Assembly: GCA_030247725.1 (NCBI GenBank) | Contig: JAOTRT010000009.1 | Span: 1-64,000, forward strand | Direction: 5' to 3' | Source: Candidatus Nitricoxidireducens bremensis | GTDB lineage: Bacteria > Pseudomonadota > Gammaproteobacteria > Burkholderiales > Rhodocyclaceae | DNA length: 64,000 bases | In this document: positions 28,187 to 41,946 of the stretch, in pieces | Layout: each line of letters begins with the position of its first letter | Position numbering within the stretch: the stretch's first letter is position 1 | Program-made: the position numbers and the translations under genes | The notes under the pieces: model-generated | What the model was told of the DNA's origin: nothing | Database searches by the model: none | Seen by the model: only the letters and a program-made list of their open reading frames with translations

Positions 28187-29153
28187 ACATAAGCCCCCCC
28201 CCGAAGACCTCGCTCCGCTCGGCCTTCCCCCCAAGGGGGCGGGGAACGCTTGGGGCGGCCCGGCGCGTTCCCTACGCGGCCGACTGGAAGAGAACGAGCC
28301 CATGGGCGGGCATGTCTCCTGGCGTGCCGGCGGCGCCGTGGCCCGTGCCTATTTCCCGGCGGACCTGGACGACCTGGCCGCCTTCTTCGCCGCCACGCGC
28401 TTCGACGAGCCCCTGCTGACGGTCGGCCTCGGCAGCAACCTGCTGGTGCGCGACGGCGGCTTCGACGGAACGGTGGTGTTCACCCATGGCGCCCTTGCCC
28501 AGCTGCGGCGCGAAACCGACGGCGGCATTTACTGCGAGGCCGGCGTGCCGAGCCCGAAACTGGCGCGTTTTGCCGCCGGCGAGGGCTTGGCCGAAGCCGA
28601 ATTCCTCGCCAGCATCCCCGGCACTTTCGGCGGCGCCCTCGCCATGAACGCCGGCTGCCATGGCGGCGAGACCTGGAACTACGTGGAGCGGGTGCTGATG
28701 CTGAACCGCCATGGCGCGCGCATCGTCCGCAGCCGCGAGGACTTCGAGATCGGCTACCGCCGTGCGGGCCTCAAGGCTGCCAGCGACGAGATGTTCGCCG
28801 CCGCCTGGCTGCGCTTTCCGGCCGGCGACGCCGAGATTGCGCGCACGCGCATCCGCGAACTGCTGGACAAGCGCGCGGCGACCCAGCCGCTGCAGTTGCC
28901 GAACGCCGGCTCGGTGTTCCGCAATCCGCCCGGCGACTATGCGGCGCGCCTGATCGAGGCGGCGGGTCTCAAGGGACTGCGGGAGGGCGGTGCGCAGGTT
29001 TCCGAAAAGCACGCCAATTTCATCGTTAATCCGGACGGCAAGGCGAGCGCGGCTGAGATAGAAACCCTCATTGGCCGGGTTCAGGCCATGGTTTTGGAAA
29101 AATTTGGCGTGCAACTCAAGCGCGAAGTGCGCATAGTCGGAGTAAGGCCTTGA
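28179..29153 (+). CDS. murB: UDP-MurNAc dehydrogenase (MurB) with repeat-derived N terminus
   Basis: FAD enzyme that reduces enolpyruvyl-UDP-GlcNAc to UDP-MurNAc. The conserved protein starts at about residue 33 ([20 protein letters not shown]), followed by [15 protein letters not shown] (FAD), [18 protein letters not shown] with active-site region, AGSVFRNP and the C-terminal KHANFIVN. Residues 2 to about 32 are Pro/Gly-rich, unlike MurB, and are encoded by a GC-rich repeat (28228-28272 core). The ATG at 28179 is the only start upstream of the conserved part. Confidence 0.94.
   Translation: MAEHKPPPEDLAPLGLPPKGAGNAWGGPARSLRGRLEENEPMGGHVSWRAGGAVARAYFPADLDDLAAFFAATRFDEPLLTVGLGSNLLVRDGGFDGTVVFTHGALAQLRRETDGGIYCEAGVPSPKLARFAAGEGLAEAEFLASIPGTFGGALAMNAGCHGGETWNYVERVLMLNRHGARIVRSREDFEIGYRRAGLKAASDEMFAAAWLRFPAGDAEIARTRIRELLDKRAATQPLQLPNAGSVFRNPPGDYAARLIEAAGLKGLREGGAQVSEKHANFIVNPDGKASAAEIETLIGRVQAMVLEKFGVQLKREVRIVGVRP
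28228..28272 (+). repeat. Palindromic repeat at the 5' end of murB
   Basis: CCCCC-AA-GGGGG (28228-28239), then GGGAACGC (28242-28249) with GCGTTCCC (28265-28272), 15-base loop. The layout, C-to-G hairpin then a second stem, is the same as in the murD and mtnA inserts. Confidence 0.7.
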
Positions 29154-30067
29154 TGGGCAAGGGTTTTGGAAAAGTGGCGGTGATGTTCGGCGGCGACTCC
29201 GCCGAGCGCGAGGTTTCGCTCAAGAGCGGCGCAGCGGTGCTCGCCGCCCTGGGCCGTGCCGGCGTGGATGCCCACGCCTTCGATCCGGCCATGCGGCCCC
29301 TGGCCGCCCTGCGCGAAGAAGGCTTCGACCGCGTGTTCATCGCCCTGCACGGACGCGGCGGCGAGGACGGTACCCTCCAGGGCGCCCTCGACCTTATGAA
29401 ACTCCCCTACACCGGCAGCGGCGTGCTGGCCTCGGCCCTGGCCATGGACAAGTGGCGTTCCAAGCTGGTGTGGCAGGCGGCCGGTCTGCCCGTGCCGGAA
29501 TTCGCCATGCTCGATGAGGACAGCGACTTCGCCGCCGTCGAACAACGGCTCGGCCTGCCTCTCTTCGTGAAGCCGGCCAACGAGGGGTCCAGCATCGGCA
29601 TTACCAAGGTCAAGACCACCGGCCGGTTGGCGGAGGCCTATGGGGCGGCCCGCAAGTACGACCGGCTGGTGCTCGCCGAACGCTTCCTCGCCGGAGGGGA
29701 GTTCACCGTCGGCATCGTCGGCGAGCGGGCCCTGCCCGTGATCCGCATCGTCCCGGCCACCGAGTTCTACGACTACGAGGCCAAGTATCTGCGGGACGAC
29801 ACCCAGTACCGGGTTCCCTCCGGCCTCGACGCGGCCCTGGAAGCCGAGGTGCAGGCACTGGCGAAGCGCGCCTTCGCCGTGCTCGGCGGCCGCGGCTGGG
29901 GGCGCATCGACGTCATGCTGGACGCCGCCGGCCGGCCCTATGTGCTGGAGGCCAACACGGCCCCCGGAATGACGGACCATTCCCTGGTGCCCATGGCGGC
30001 CCGGGCGGCGGGTCTTTCCTTTGAGCAACTGGTGGTGGAAGTCCTGGGGATGGCGAGCTGTGGCTAG
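29153..30067 (+). CDS. ddl: D-alanine-D-alanine ligase
   Basis: 304-residue ATP-grasp enzyme making the D-Ala-D-Ala dipeptide used by Mur[20 protein letters not shown] (N-terminal lobe), [15 protein letters not shown], and the C-terminal [17 protein letters not shown]g/ATP site. ATG 29153 overlaps the murB stop (TGATG); an upstream in-frame TTG adds one residue and is less likely. Overlaps ftsQ by 8 bases. Confidence 0.97.
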   Translation: MGKGFGKVAVMFGGDSAEREVSLKSGAAVLAALGRAGVDAHAFDPAMRPLAALREEGFDRVFIALHGRGGEDGTLQGALDLMKLPYTGSGVLASALAMDKWRSKLVWQAAGLPVPEFAMLDEDSDFAAVEQRLGLPLFVKPANEGSSIGITKVKTTGRLAEAYGAARKYDRLVLAERFLAGGEFTVGIVGERALPVIRIVPATEFYDYEAKYLRDDTQYRVPSGLDAALEAEVQALAKRAFAVLGGRGWGRIDVMLDAAGRPYVLEANTAPGMTDHSLVPMAARAAGLSFEQLVVEVLGMASCG

Positions 30068-30851
30068 GCTGTCGAAGTCGAAAAGCGAACGGGTCTCCCG
30101 CGAGGAGCCGGCCGACGGCTTCTGGCATCGGCCCGTGCTCATGAATCTCGCCTCCGACCTGCTGTTCGTCCTCGGCGGCGCGATGCTGGCCTGGGCGGCC
30201 GTGATGGCGGTGCAGCGGCTGCCTTTCTTCCCCCTGCGGCAGGTGGTGGTCGCCACTCCGGTCGAGCAGACCAACCATGGCCAGATCGAGCATGCGGCGC
30301 GGATCGTGCTCTCCGGCAACTTCTTCACGGTCAACCTGGAGTCGGTGCGCAACGCCTTCGAGAAACTGCCCTGGGTGCGGCGGGCCGAAGTCCGCCGCCG
30401 CTGGCCCGACGGCCTGGAGCTGGCCCTCGAAGAGCATGTGGCGGTGGCCCGCTGGCAGCGGGCGGAAAGCGAACATCAGTTGGTCAACAGCCACGGCGAG
30501 GTGTTCGCGGCGACGGCGGCCAACGAGCAGGCACTGCCCAATTTCTCCGGTCCCGAAGGTTCGGCGGCAACGATCCTCGCCCACTATCGCGAGTTCGAGC
30601 AGGCCCTGAGCCCGGTGGGGCGCCGCGCCGTGACCGTCGTCCTGACGGCCCGCCAGGCCTGGGAGTTGAAGCTCGACGACGGCGTCGTCGTCCAGCTCGG
30701 CCGCGACCAGAACAAACATCCGCTGGCGGAGCGCCTGGAGCGCCTCGCCGCCCATTATCCGGCCGTCCGCGAGAAGGTGCGTACGGCGGCCGGCGTGATC
30801 GACATGCGCTACCCGAACGGATTCGCCCTCCGGGCGGGACGGAAGACCTGA
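30060..30851 (+). CDS. ftsQ: Cell division protein FtsQ
   Basis: 263-residue bitopic divisome protein. A cytoplasmic tail of about 30 residues, one membrane segment (about 34-55, [18 protein letters not shown]), then a POTRA domain ([34 protein letters not shown]) and a beta domain ([21 protein letters not shown]). GTG 30060 is the only reasonable start ahead of the membrane segment and overlaps ddl by 8 bases. Confidence 0.92.
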   Translation: MARLSKSKSERVSREEPADGFWHRPVLMNLASDLLFVLGGAMLAWAAVMAVQRLPFFPLRQVVVATPVEQTNHGQIEHAARIVLSGNFFTVNLESVRNAFEKLPWVRRAEVRRRWPDGLELALEEHVAVARWQRAESEHQLVNSHGEVFAATAANEQALPNFSGPEGSAATILAHYREFEQALSPVGRRAVTVVLTARQAWELKLDDGVVVQLGRDQNKHPLAERLERLAAHYPAVREKVRTAAGVIDMRYPNGFALRAGRKT

Positions 30852-30855
30852 CAGC

Positions 30856-32103
30856 ATGAGCAAAGACCCCAAACGCGATCTGATCGTCGGCCTCGACATC
30901 GGCACATCGAAGATCGTCTCCATCGTCGCCGAACTGAACCCAGAGGGGCAGCTCGCCATCCTCGGCATCGGCAGCCACCACTTCGAGGAGACCAAGGACA
31001 AGGGGCTCAAGAAGGGGGTCGTCATCAGCATCGAGGCGACCGTGGACGCCATCTCCCGCGCCATCCAGGAAGTGGAGCTGATGGCCGGCTGCAAGGTGCG
31101 CGAGGTCTATACGGGCATCGCCGGCGCCCACATCAAGAGCAAGGACTCCAACGGCATGGCCGTGGTGCGGGAGAAGGAAGTCTCCCAATACGACGTGGAG
31201 CGGGCCATCGAGGCCGCCAACGCCACGCCGATCTCCGCCGACGACCAGATCCTGCACACCTTGGTGCAGGAGTTCATCGTGGACGGCCAGGACGGTGTCA
31301 AGGAGCCCATCGGCATGGACGCCAAGCGCCTGGAGGTGAAGGTGCATCTCGTCACCGGTGCCGTGACGGCCGTGCAGAACATCGTCAAGTGCGTGCATCG
31401 CTGCGGCCTGGAAGTGGTGGACCTGGTGCTGCAGCCCCTGGCTTCCGGTTACGCCGTGCTGACGGAGGACGAGAAGGACGTGGGGGTCTGCCTGGTGGAT
31501 ATCGGCGGCGGCACCACGGACATCGCCGTGTTCACCCAGGGCGCCATCCGCCACACGGCGGTGATCCCCATCGCCGGCGACCAGCTCACCTCGGACATCG
31601 GCATCGCCCTGCGCACCTCGACCCAGGATGCGGAGGAAATCAAGATCCGCTACGGCGTGGCGCTCCAGCAGCTGGCCGATCCGGAGGAAATGATCGTCGT
31701 GCCCGGCGTCGGCGACCGTCCCGATACGGAACTGTCGCGCCAGACCCTGGCGGGCTTCATCCAGCCCCGCGTCGAGGAGATATTCCAGAAGGTGCAGGAG
31801 GAGCTGGTGCGCAGCGGCTACGAGAAGCTGCTGCGGGCCGGCATCGTCCTCACCGGCGGTTCCGCCGCCATGCCGGGCATGACCCAGCTCGGCGAAGAGA
31901 TATTCCACAACACGGTGAAGCTGGGGGTGCCCCACTACGAAGGCAACCTGCGCGACATCGTGAAGAACCCCCGCTATTCGACGGCCATGGGGCTGCTGCT
32001 GGAAGGCGTGGCCCAGAAGCAGCGCGGCCTCAAGGTGCAGAGTCCGGCGACATTCAAGCAGATCCTGGCGCGCATGCGCGCCTGGTTCGGGAAGAACTTT
32101 TAA
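30856..32103 (+). CDS. ftsA: Cell division protein FtsA
   Basis: 415-residue actin-like protein that tethers FtsZ to the membrane. ATP-binding signatures: LIVGLDIGTSKIVSIV, the SHS2-containing 1C domain, VDIGGGTTDIAVF and GIVLTGGSAAMPGM. The C terminus (FKQILARMRAWFGKNF) is an amphipathic membrane-targeting helix. Begins 4 bases after ftsQ. Confidence 0.98.
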   Translation: MSKDPKRDLIVGLDIGTSKIVSIVAELNPEGQLAILGIGSHHFEETKDKGLKKGVVISIEATVDAISRAIQEVELMAGCKVREVYTGIAGAHIKSKDSNGMAVVREKEVSQYDVERAIEAANATPISADDQILHTLVQEFIVDGQDGVKEPIGMDAKRLEVKVHLVTGAVTAVQNIVKCVHRCGLEVVDLVLQPLASGYAVLTEDEKDVGVCLVDIGGGTTDIAVFTQGAIRHTAVIPIAGDQLTSDIGIALRTSTQDAEEIKIRYGVALQQLADPEEMIVVPGVGDRPDTELSRQTLAGFIQPRVEEIFQKVQEELVRSGYEKLLRAGIVLTGGSAAMPGMTQLGEEIFHNTVKLGVPHYEGNLRDIVKNPRYSTAMGLLLEGVAQKQRGLKVQSPATFKQILARMRAWFGKNF

Positions 32104-32136
32104 CTTTTCGGCAGTAGTTTTTTGAAGGAGGCGAGC

Positions 32137-33345
32137 ATGTTCGAAATCGTAGACAAGGAACCGAACCCGACGGTCATCAAGGTGATCGGCGTCGGTGGCG
32201 CCGGCGGCAATGCCGTCGAGCACATGATCCGGGAAGGTGTGCAGGGCGTCGAGTTCATCTGCGTCAACACCGACGCCCAGGCCTTGCGCCTGTCCAGCGC
32301 CGGCTTGAAGATCCAGTTCGGCCCCGGCCTCGGTGCCGGCGGCAAGCCGGAGAAGGCGCGCGAACTGGCCCTCGCCGAGCGCGACGCCATCGCCGAGGCG
32401 CTGGAGGGTGCCCACATGGCCTTCATCACCGCCGGCATGGGCGGCGGCACCGGCACCGGTGCGGCGCCCATCGTCGCCGAGGTGGCGCGTGAACTGGGCA
32501 TCCTGACCGTTGCCGTGGTGACCAAGCCCTTCGAATTCGAGGGCAAGCGCCTGCGTCTGGCCGAGGACGGTCTCGCCGAACTGGCCCAGAACGTGGATTC
32601 GCTGATCGTCATCCTCAACGAGAAGCTGATGGAAGTGCTGGGCGACGATGTCACCATGCAGGAAGCCTTCCGTTCCGCCGACAACGTGCTGAAGAACGCC
32701 GTCGGCGGCATCGCCGAGATCATCAACGTGCCGGGTCTGGTGAATGTGGACTTCGAGGACGTGCGCACCGTGATGGGCGAGATGGGCAAGGCGATGATGG
32801 GTTCCGCCACCGCCGCCGGCGTGGACCGCGCCCGCATGGCCGCCGAGCAGGCCGTCGCCAGCCCGCTGCTGGAAGGCATCGAGCTCTCCGGTGCCCGCGG
32901 GGTGCTGGTGAATGTGACCGCCAGCCGCCAGATCGGCATGCGGGAGGTCAAGGAAGTCATGGCCACCATCCGCAACTACGCTTCGCCGGAAGCGACCATC
33001 ATCTTCGGCACGGTGTTCGAGGAAGGCATGGAGGACCAGTTGCGCGTCACCGTCGTCGCCACCGGCCTGGGTTCGCCCGCCGTGCGCGGCAAGAAGGCGC
33101 CACCCAAGCCCGAACTGGTCCATGTAGCCGCGGAAGGCATGGGCCTGCGTACCGGCACCGACAACCAGCCGATGTTCATGGAACAGGCCCAGCAGCAGGG
33201 CGGCGCCGCCGGCAACGGCAACATGGACTTCGGTGGGGTGTTCACTTCCGCCCGCGGTGCCCGCAACCAGGCCGTCGCGGCCATGGAAGCGAGCGGCGTC
33301 GACAAGTACGATATTCCCGCCTTCCTGCGCAAGCAGGCCGACTGA
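32137..33345 (+). CDS. ftsZ: Cell division protein FtsZ
   Basis: 402-residue tubulin-like GTPase that forms the division ring. KVIGVGGAGGNAVEHMI, the tubulin signature MGGGTGTGAAP, NVDFEDVRTVM and the C-terminal partner-binding tip DKYDIPAFLRKQAD. AAGGAGG at 32125-32131 fixes the ATG at 32137. Followed by the cluster's terminator. Confidence 0.99.
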   Translation: MFEIVDKEPNPTVIKVIGVGGAGGNAVEHMIREGVQGVEFICVNTDAQALRLSSAGLKIQFGPGLGAGGKPEKARELALAERDAIAEALEGAHMAFITAGMGGGTGTGAAPIVAEVARELGILTVAVVTKPFEFEGKRLRLAEDGLAELAQNVDSLIVILNEKLMEVLGDDVTMQEAFRSADNVLKNAVGGIAEIINVPGLVNVDFEDVRTVMGEMGKAMMGSATAAGVDRARMAAEQAVASPLLEGIELSGARGVLVNVTASRQIGMREVKEVMATIRNYASPEATIIFGTVFEEGMEDQLRVTVVATGLGSPAVRGKKAPPKPELVHVAAEGMGLRTGTDNQPMFMEQAQQQGGAAGNGNMDFGGVFTSARGARNQAVAAMEASGVDKYDIPAFLRKQAD

Positions 33346-33419
33346 GTCGGCGCGGGAGTCCTGCTCGGATCGGGAGGCCTGGCGCCGACCTCGTTCCGGG
33401 CAAGACCTGCCGGCATAGG

Positions 33420-33458
33420 CACCCCGAGAGAACTCGCCTCCTCTCGGGGTGTTTTTTT
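33420..33458 (+). terminator. Rho-independent terminator after ftsZ
   Basis: CACCCCGAGAG (33420-33430) pairs with CTCTCGGGGTG (33441-33451) around a 10-base loop, then seven T residues (33452-33458). It closes the long transcript before lpxC. Confidence 0.95.
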
Positions 33459-33501
33459 GCTGTAAAATCCAATCCTTACGAGATTCCGGCCCCGCGATCC
33501 C

Positions 33502-34422
33502 ATGCTGCGTCAGCGTACCCTCAAGTCCGTCATCCGCGCCACCGGCGTCGGCCTCCATTCGGGGGCGAAAGTCACCCTTGTGCTGCGGCCGGCCCAGCCC
33601 GACACAGGCATCGTTTTCCGTCGCGTGGATGTGAATCCGCCGGTGGATATCAAGGCGGACCCCTTCGCCGTCGGCGACACCCGCATGGCCTCCTGCCTGG
33701 AGAGCGACGGCGTCAAGCTGAGTACGGTGGAACATCTGATGTCGGCCCTGGCCGGCCTCGGCATCGACAATCTCTACGTGGATGTGGATGCCGCGGAAAT
33801 CCCCATCATGGACGGCTCGGCGGCGCCCTTCGTCTTCCTGCTGCAATCGGCGGGCATCGAGGAACAGAGCAAGCCCAAGCGCTTCCTGCGGGTGAAGAAG
33901 CCCGTTGAAGTGCGCGAAGGGGACAAGTGGGCCCGCCTGGAACCCTACGACGGCTACCGGCTTTCCTTTTCCATCCTGTTCAACCATCCGGCGGTGGATC
34001 AGTCGGGCACCCAGGTGGAGGTGGATTTCGGCGACCAGTCCTACGTCCGCGACATTTCCCGCGCCCGCACCTTCGGCTTTACCCAGGACGTGGAAGCCCT
34101 GCGCGAACAGGGTCTGGCCCTGGGCGGCAGCCTGGACAACGCGATCGTGATGGACGAGTACCGGGTGCTGAACGCCGAAGGCCTGCGCCTGCCGGACGAG
34201 TTCGTGCGCCACAAGGTGCTGGATGCGGTTGGCGACCTCTATCTGGTCGGCCATCCGCTGCTGGCGGCATTCTCGGCCCACAAGTCCGGCCATGCGCTCA
34301 ACAACAAGTTGCTGCGTGCCCTGCTGGCCGATGCCACGTCATGGGAATGGGTCAGTTACGACCAGGCCGCCGATGCGCCGGCCCGGGTGGCCAATCTCTA
34401 TCCCGAGCCCCAGTTCACCTAG
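33502..34422 (+). CDS. lpxC: UDP-3-O-acyl-N-acetylglucosamine deacetylase
   Basis: 306 residues; zinc deacetylase and committed step of lipid A synthesis. Metal and active-site segments [41 protein letters not shown] and [14 protein letters not shown]. It follows ftsZ after the terminator, so it needs its own promoter; TGTAAAAT at 33471-33478 could be part of it. Normal length. Confidence 0.98.
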   Translation: MLRQRTLKSVIRATGVGLHSGAKVTLVLRPAQPDTGIVFRRVDVNPPVDIKADPFAVGDTRMASCLESDGVKLSTVEHLMSALAGLGIDNLYVDVDAAEIPIMDGSAAPFVFLLQSAGIEEQSKPKRFLRVKKPVEVREGDKWARLEPYDGYRLSFSILFNHPAVDQSGTQVEVDFGDQSYVRDISRARTFGFTQDVEALREQGLALGGSLDNAIVMDEYRVLNAEGLRLPDEFVRHKVLDAVGDLYLVGHPLLAAFSAHKSGHALNNKLLRALLADATSWEWVSYDQAADAPARVANLYPEPQFT

Positions 34423-34430
34423 GAACGGCC

Positions 34431-34613
34431 GTGCTCCTGCTCCGTATCGTTGGCGTCCTCACGGTGATCGTCATCGGCGCCGGGATCGTTGCCTATCTGT
34501 TCACCGGCGAAAAGCGTTTCCTGCATCTGGCGGCAAGGACGACCAAGTACGCCTTGATTTTCGTCCTCGTCGTCCTGGCCCTGATGTTCCTGGAACGGAT
34601 CATCGTTCTTTAG
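34431..34613 (+). CDS. Small two-helix membrane protein
   Basis: 60 residues from GTG 34431, 8 bases after lpxC. Two hydrophobic helices (about 3-24, RIVGVLTVIVIGAGIVAYLF, and about 40-58, YALIFVLVVLALMFLERI) joined by a basic loop (TGEKRFLHLAARTTK). The frame is consistent with a real gene, but function is unknown and there is no ATG. Probably cotranscribed with lpxC. Confidence 0.6.
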   Translation: MLLLRIVGVLTVIVIGAGIVAYLFTGEKRFLHLAARTTKYALIFVLVVLALMFLERIIVL

Positions 34614-34629
34614 GACAGCCGCGGGCAGC

Positions 34630-35061
34630 CTAGACCCGCTTCAGCAGATGTCGGAGCGCTTGCCGCAGGGGCGAATCCTCCGGCAGCCTGTCCGCCAGCG
34701 ATGTAAGTCCCTGCTTCGCGTGATCGCCAAGCGGGCCGTGATCCGGTGCGGAAGGCGCGGTCGGCTTGGCCGTCCGGGGTTGCACCTTCACCTCGATTCC
34801 GGTAACCTCCGCGGATTCTTTTTTAAAGACGTCGACAAGTGTAGGGGTAATTTGCCTGAGCTTGGCGGCGACCGCGCCGGAGTCGGCGTGGATGACGAGC
34901 CTTCCGAGCTTGAGATTGGCTACCCGGGCGCTGCGAACAAGCGGCCGTGGAGCGGAGGCTTCAAAAACGCGCTGCAAGCGCAACAGGCGGGCAGCATGGC
35001 CGGACACCCGGGCAAGCCCGTCGTCGGCCCTGAGACATTCTTCCAGGCTGCGTGCTTGCAT
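34630..35061 (-). CDS. dciA: DciA family (DUF721) replicative-helicase loader
   Basis: 143 residues. The N-terminal DUF721 domain (SLEECLRADDGLARVSGHAA, LVRSARVANLKLGRLVIHAD, LRQITPTLVDVF) is KH-like and helps load DnaB helicase in bacteria without DnaC. A Pro/Ala/Lys-rich, probably disordered tail follows. ATG 35061 is used because upstream sequence is not family-like. It points toward lpxC and is divergent from the peptidase gene. Confidence 0.88.
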   Translation of the reverse strand: MQARSLEECLRADDGLARVSGHAARLLRLQRVFEASAPRPLVRSARVANLKLGRLVIHADSGAVAAKLRQITPTLVDVFKKESAEVTGIEVKVQPRTAKPTAPSAPDHGPLGDHAKQGLTSLADRLPEDSPLRQALRHLLKRV

Positions 35062-35086
35062 TGACTGGTTCGAGAGGAGCGGAAGC

Positions 35087-36034
35087 GTGCATATTATTCT
35101 CGTCTCTGATCGCCTGGCAACGGCGAGGACAATAACAATCACCGGCCGTCATCTCCTGATGGCCTTCGTCGGCATGGTCGCCTTGGTGCTGACCCTGTCC
35201 ACCCTGTTCTCCTATGTCACCGTGCGGCATGCCGCCGAGATTCGCCTGCCTTTCCTTCAGGAACTGGTACGCGCCATCAGTCTCGAAGAGACGCAGAAGA
35301 GCAAGGAGTTCGTCCGCGAGAACCTGAATGCCATGGCTGTCCGGCTTGGCCAGATGCAGGCCCAGCTCATGCGCCTGGATTCCCTGAGCGAGCGGCTGGC
35401 GGCCCTGGCCGGCGTCAAGCCCCAGGACATCAAGATCCAGGAAGGCTTGCGCGACGGCCGCGGCGGTCCCCTGATCCAGCCCAAGCCGCTCTCTCCGGAA
35501 GACTTGCAGGGCGCCCTCGACATCCTCTCCCAGCAGGTGGAAGTCCGCAGCGACACCCTTTCCCTGCTCGAATCCCAATTGCTGGAAGAGCGCATCAAGA
35601 AGAGCCTGCTGCCCACCACGCTGCCGGTGGAGGTGCAGTGGAACGCCTCCGGCTTCGGCTGGCGCGTCGACCCCTTTACCGGCGAGGCGGCCATCCACGA
35701 AGGCGTGGATTTCACTGCCGCGACCGGCACGCCGATCAGGACCGCTGCCGCCGGGGTGGTCATCAACGTCGAGCGGCATCCCCAGTACGGCAACATGATC
35801 GACATCGATCACGGCAACGACCTGACGACGCGCTATGCCCATGCCTCCAAGGTATTCGTCAAGCAGGGTGCTCTGGTGAAGCGGGGCCAGAAGATCGCCG
35901 AGGTGGGCTCCACCGGCCGTTCCACCGGCCCGCATCTGCATTTCGAGGTTCGCATCCGCGGCGTTGCCCAGAACCCGAACCGCTTCCTGCAGCAAGCCTT
36001 CGCCGGTTCCCCCAAGCTGGCCCACCGGCACTGA
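35087..36034 (+). CDS. M23-family membrane-anchored peptidase
   Basis: 315 residues. A membrane segment near residues 23-45, a coiled-coil region (about 55-170), then a LytM/M23 domain: FGWRVDPFTGEAAIHEGVDF with metal-binding His and Asp, and STGRSTGPHLHFEV with the HxH pair. All metal ligands are present, so it may cut peptidoglycan cross-links in the periplasm. GTG 35087 has GAGAGGAG upstream. This gene commonly lies between dciA and secA in betaproteobacteria. Confidence 0.88.
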   Translation: MHIILVSDRLATARTITITGRHLLMAFVGMVALVLTLSTLFSYVTVRHAAEIRLPFLQELVRAISLEETQKSKEFVRENLNAMAVRLGQMQAQLMRLDSLSERLAALAGVKPQDIKIQEGLRDGRGGPLIQPKPLSPEDLQGALDILSQQVEVRSDTLSLLESQLLEERIKKSLLPTTLPVEVQWNASGFGWRVDPFTGEAAIHEGVDFTAATGTPIRTAAAGVVINVERHPQYGNMIDIDHGNDLTTRYAHASKVFVKQGALVKRGQKIAEVGSTGRSTGPHLHFEVRIRGVAQNPNRFLQQAFAGSPKLAHRH

Positions 36035-36040
36035 CAGCCC

Positions 36041-36060
36041 CGGGAGGGGCCACCCTCCCG
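36041..36060. other. Stem-loop between the peptidase gene and secA
   Basis: Perfect 8-base stem CGGGAGGG/CCCTCCCG with loop GCCA. No T run follows, so it is not a standard terminator. A possible -10 (TAGAAT, 36066-36071) lies just downstream, ahead of secA. Confidence 0.45.
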
Positions 36061-36103
36061 CATGCTAGAATCGCCGCTTTGCCTTATAGGGCGGCCGATT
36101 CCC

Positions 36104-38830
<2,727 letters not shown>

Positions 38831-38834
38831 AGCC

Positions 38835-39911
<1,077 letters not shown>

Positions 39912-39914
39912 TCC

Positions 39915-41891
39915 TCAGATTACCCGGTCGTTGCCGCCATCCACGGGAAGCTGGGCTCCCGTGGTCTTGGCGAACAGTGGCCCGCACATCTCCGCCGCCA
40001 GCTCGGCCACGTCGCGGCTCGTCACTTCGGTCTTCAGCACGTTGTTGCGCTTGTATTCGTCCACCGTCAGGCCGTAGTGCTTGGCGCGGGAGGCGAGCAC
40101 TTCCTCGGTCCAGATGCCCGTATCGAACACCGCGTTCGGGTGCAGCGAGTTGATGCGGATGTTGTCGGCGCCCCATTCCAGCGCGGCGACGCGGGCCAGC
40201 TGGTTCAGCGCGGCCTTGGCGGCCGAGTAGGCGGCGGCGCCGGGACCGGGGGCCGGCACGTTCTTGGAGCCGATCACCACGACACGGCCGCCGCGCGGTG
40301 CCAGCTTCAGGTACGGATGGCATTCCCGCATCAGCGTCAGGTTGGAATCCAGGTTGATGCGCATGACGCGCTGCCAGTCGGCCGTCGGCAGGGCGTCGAT
40401 GCGGCAGCCGCCGGGGAAGATGCCGGCGTTGAGCACCAGCATGTCGATGCCGCCGAAGGTCTCCACGGTCTGGACGATGGCGGCGTGCAACTGCTCCTCG
40501 GAAGTTACGTCGCAGACGAGGCCGAGGAAATTCGCCTTCGACGAGAGGGTCTTGACCGACTCGTTGAGGTCCAGGGCCACGACGGCAGCGCCGCGGGCCA
40601 TCAGGGATTCCACGCAGGCCTTGCCGATGCCCGAGGCGGCGCCGGTGACGAAGGCCACTTCGCCGGCGAAGGCGGCGGGCTTGCCGCCCTTCTTGAGCTT
40701 GGCCTGCTCCAGGTCCCAGTACTCCACGTCGAAGATGTCTTTCGCCGGCAAGGCCCGGTAGCCGCCCAGGGCCGTGGCGCCGAGGATGATGTCGATGGTG
40801 TGGCCGTAGATGTCGGCGACGATGGCGGCGTCCTGGGCCGTGCGGCCGATGGCGCAGAAGCCGAATTCCGGGTCCAGTACGGCCCGGGGGGCCGGGTCCA
40901 GCATGGTCTTGCGGTCCTTGGCGGCCGGCTCCTGGGCGGCGAAGTAGGCGCGGTAGGCCTCCGTGTAGGCGTCGACATCGCGGCCCAGCATAGGCAGACG
41001 CTTGGTGCGGATCACGTGGTCCGGGGTGGCCGGCCCCTGCTGGGAGATGGTCGCCGCCTCCGGGTGGCGGGCATAGGGGAGGAACTTGCCGTCAGTGCGG
41101 CGCGAGACGACGACCGGGAAGCCGGCTGCCATCGAGATATCGGCGCGCAGCTTGGCGAGTCCGCGCGCAACTTCCGGCGTGTGGGCGGCTTCCGCCGTCG
41201 GCAGGGCCACGTTCCAGGCGCCATGCTTCTTGAGGTACTGCTCGGCACGATCCACCAGGGCGATCATGCGCTCGTAGGACTCCTTGGCGGTATCGCCGAA
41301 GGAGAAGATGCCGTGGTTCAGCAGCACCATGCCGATGGTTCGGGGGCCCGACTCGGCGGCGAAACGTTCGGCGCACAGGCGGGCCAGGTCGAAGCCCGGC
41401 ATCACATAGGGAACCACCACCACATCCTGGCCGTAGATCTCGCGGATGCGGGCCTCGCCATCGGCGGTGTTGGTGATGGTCACCACGGCGTCGGCGTGGG
41501 TGTGGTCCACGAAACGGTAGGGCAGGATCGCATGCAGGATCGCCTCCACCGAGGGGACCGGGGCCGAGGCGCGGGTCTGGTGGGTGACGAGCTGGTTCAC
41601 CATCTCGGGGTCGGACAGGGCGGGCAGCTTAGCGAGCTTCAACAGGTGCGCCATACGCACCGGCGAGAAGCCGGCGGCCTCGATGGTTTCCAGGTCCCAG
41701 CCGCTGCCCTTGACGTAAAGAATCTCTTCGGCCTCGCCGCAGACGTTGGTCTCGGCGATCTTCACGGAGGTGTTGCCGCCGCCGTGCAGGACGAGGGATT
41801 TGTCGCGGCCGAGCAGGCGGGAGGTATGGACGCGCAGGGCCAGGTCGTCGCCGGCAGCCGGCGCGGCATCGTCTTGCCAAAGGGATTGCAT
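39915..41891 (-). CDS. Bifunctional class II aldolase / short-chain dehydrogenase
   Basis: 658-residue fusion. Residues about 1-400 are a class II aldolase (LHGGGNTSVKI, VDHTHADAVVTITNT, GIFSFGDTAKESYE) with zinc-binding His of the THAD and NHG motifs. Residues about 410-658 are a short-chain dehydrogenase (VTGAASGIGKACVESL, LNAGIFPGG, YSAAKAALNQLAR with catalytic Tyr-Lys). Known members are annotated as rhamnulose-1-phosphate aldolase plus aldehyde dehydrogenase or reductase. The gene is convergent with mtnA, 3 bases apart. Its true sugar-phosphate substrate is not determined. Confidence 0.9.
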   Translation of the reverse strand: MQSLWQDDAAPAAGDDLALRVHTSRLLGRDKSLVLHGGGNTSVKIAETNVCGEAEEILYVKGSGWDLETIEAAGFSPVRMAHLLKLAKLPALSDPEMVNQLVTHQTRASAPVPSVEAILHAILPYRFVDHTHADAVVTITNTADGEARIREIYGQDVVVVPYVMPGFDLARLCAERFAAESGPRTIGMVLLNHGIFSFGDTAKESYERMIALVDRAEQYLKKHGAWNVALPTAEAAHTPEVARGLAKLRADISMAAGFPVVVSRRTDGKFLPYARHPEAATISQQGPATPDHVIRTKRLPMLGRDVDAYTEAYRAYFAAQEPAAKDRKTMLDPAPRAVLDPEFGFCAIGRTAQDAAIVADIYGHTIDIILGATALGGYRALPAKDIFDVEYWDLEQAKLKKGGKPAAFAGEVAFVTGAASGIGKACVESLMARGAAVVALDLNESVKTLSSKANFLGLVCDVTSEEQLHAAIVQTVETFGGIDMLVLNAGIFPGGCRIDALPTADWQRVMRINLDSNLTLMRECHPYLKLAPRGGRVVVIGSKNVPAPGPGAAAYSAAKAALNQLARVAALEWGADNIRINSLHPNAVFDTGIWTEEVLASRAKHYGLTVDEYKRNNVLKTEVTSRDVAELAAEMCGPLFAKTTGAQLPVDGGNDRVI

Positions 41892-41946
41892 GGCGGAATT
41901 CCTAGTGGGAAAAGTCAGGCGCGCATTCTAGCGCCTGGCTTGCGGG

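Noticed and set aside
30484..34293. A 1269-codon minus-strand frame across ftsA, ftsZ and lpxC
   Set aside because: Antisense to three clearly identified genes, with composition typical of reverse-complement frames.
36041..36060. Stem-loop before secA as a terminator
   Set aside because: No T run on either strand; kept only as a stem-loop.
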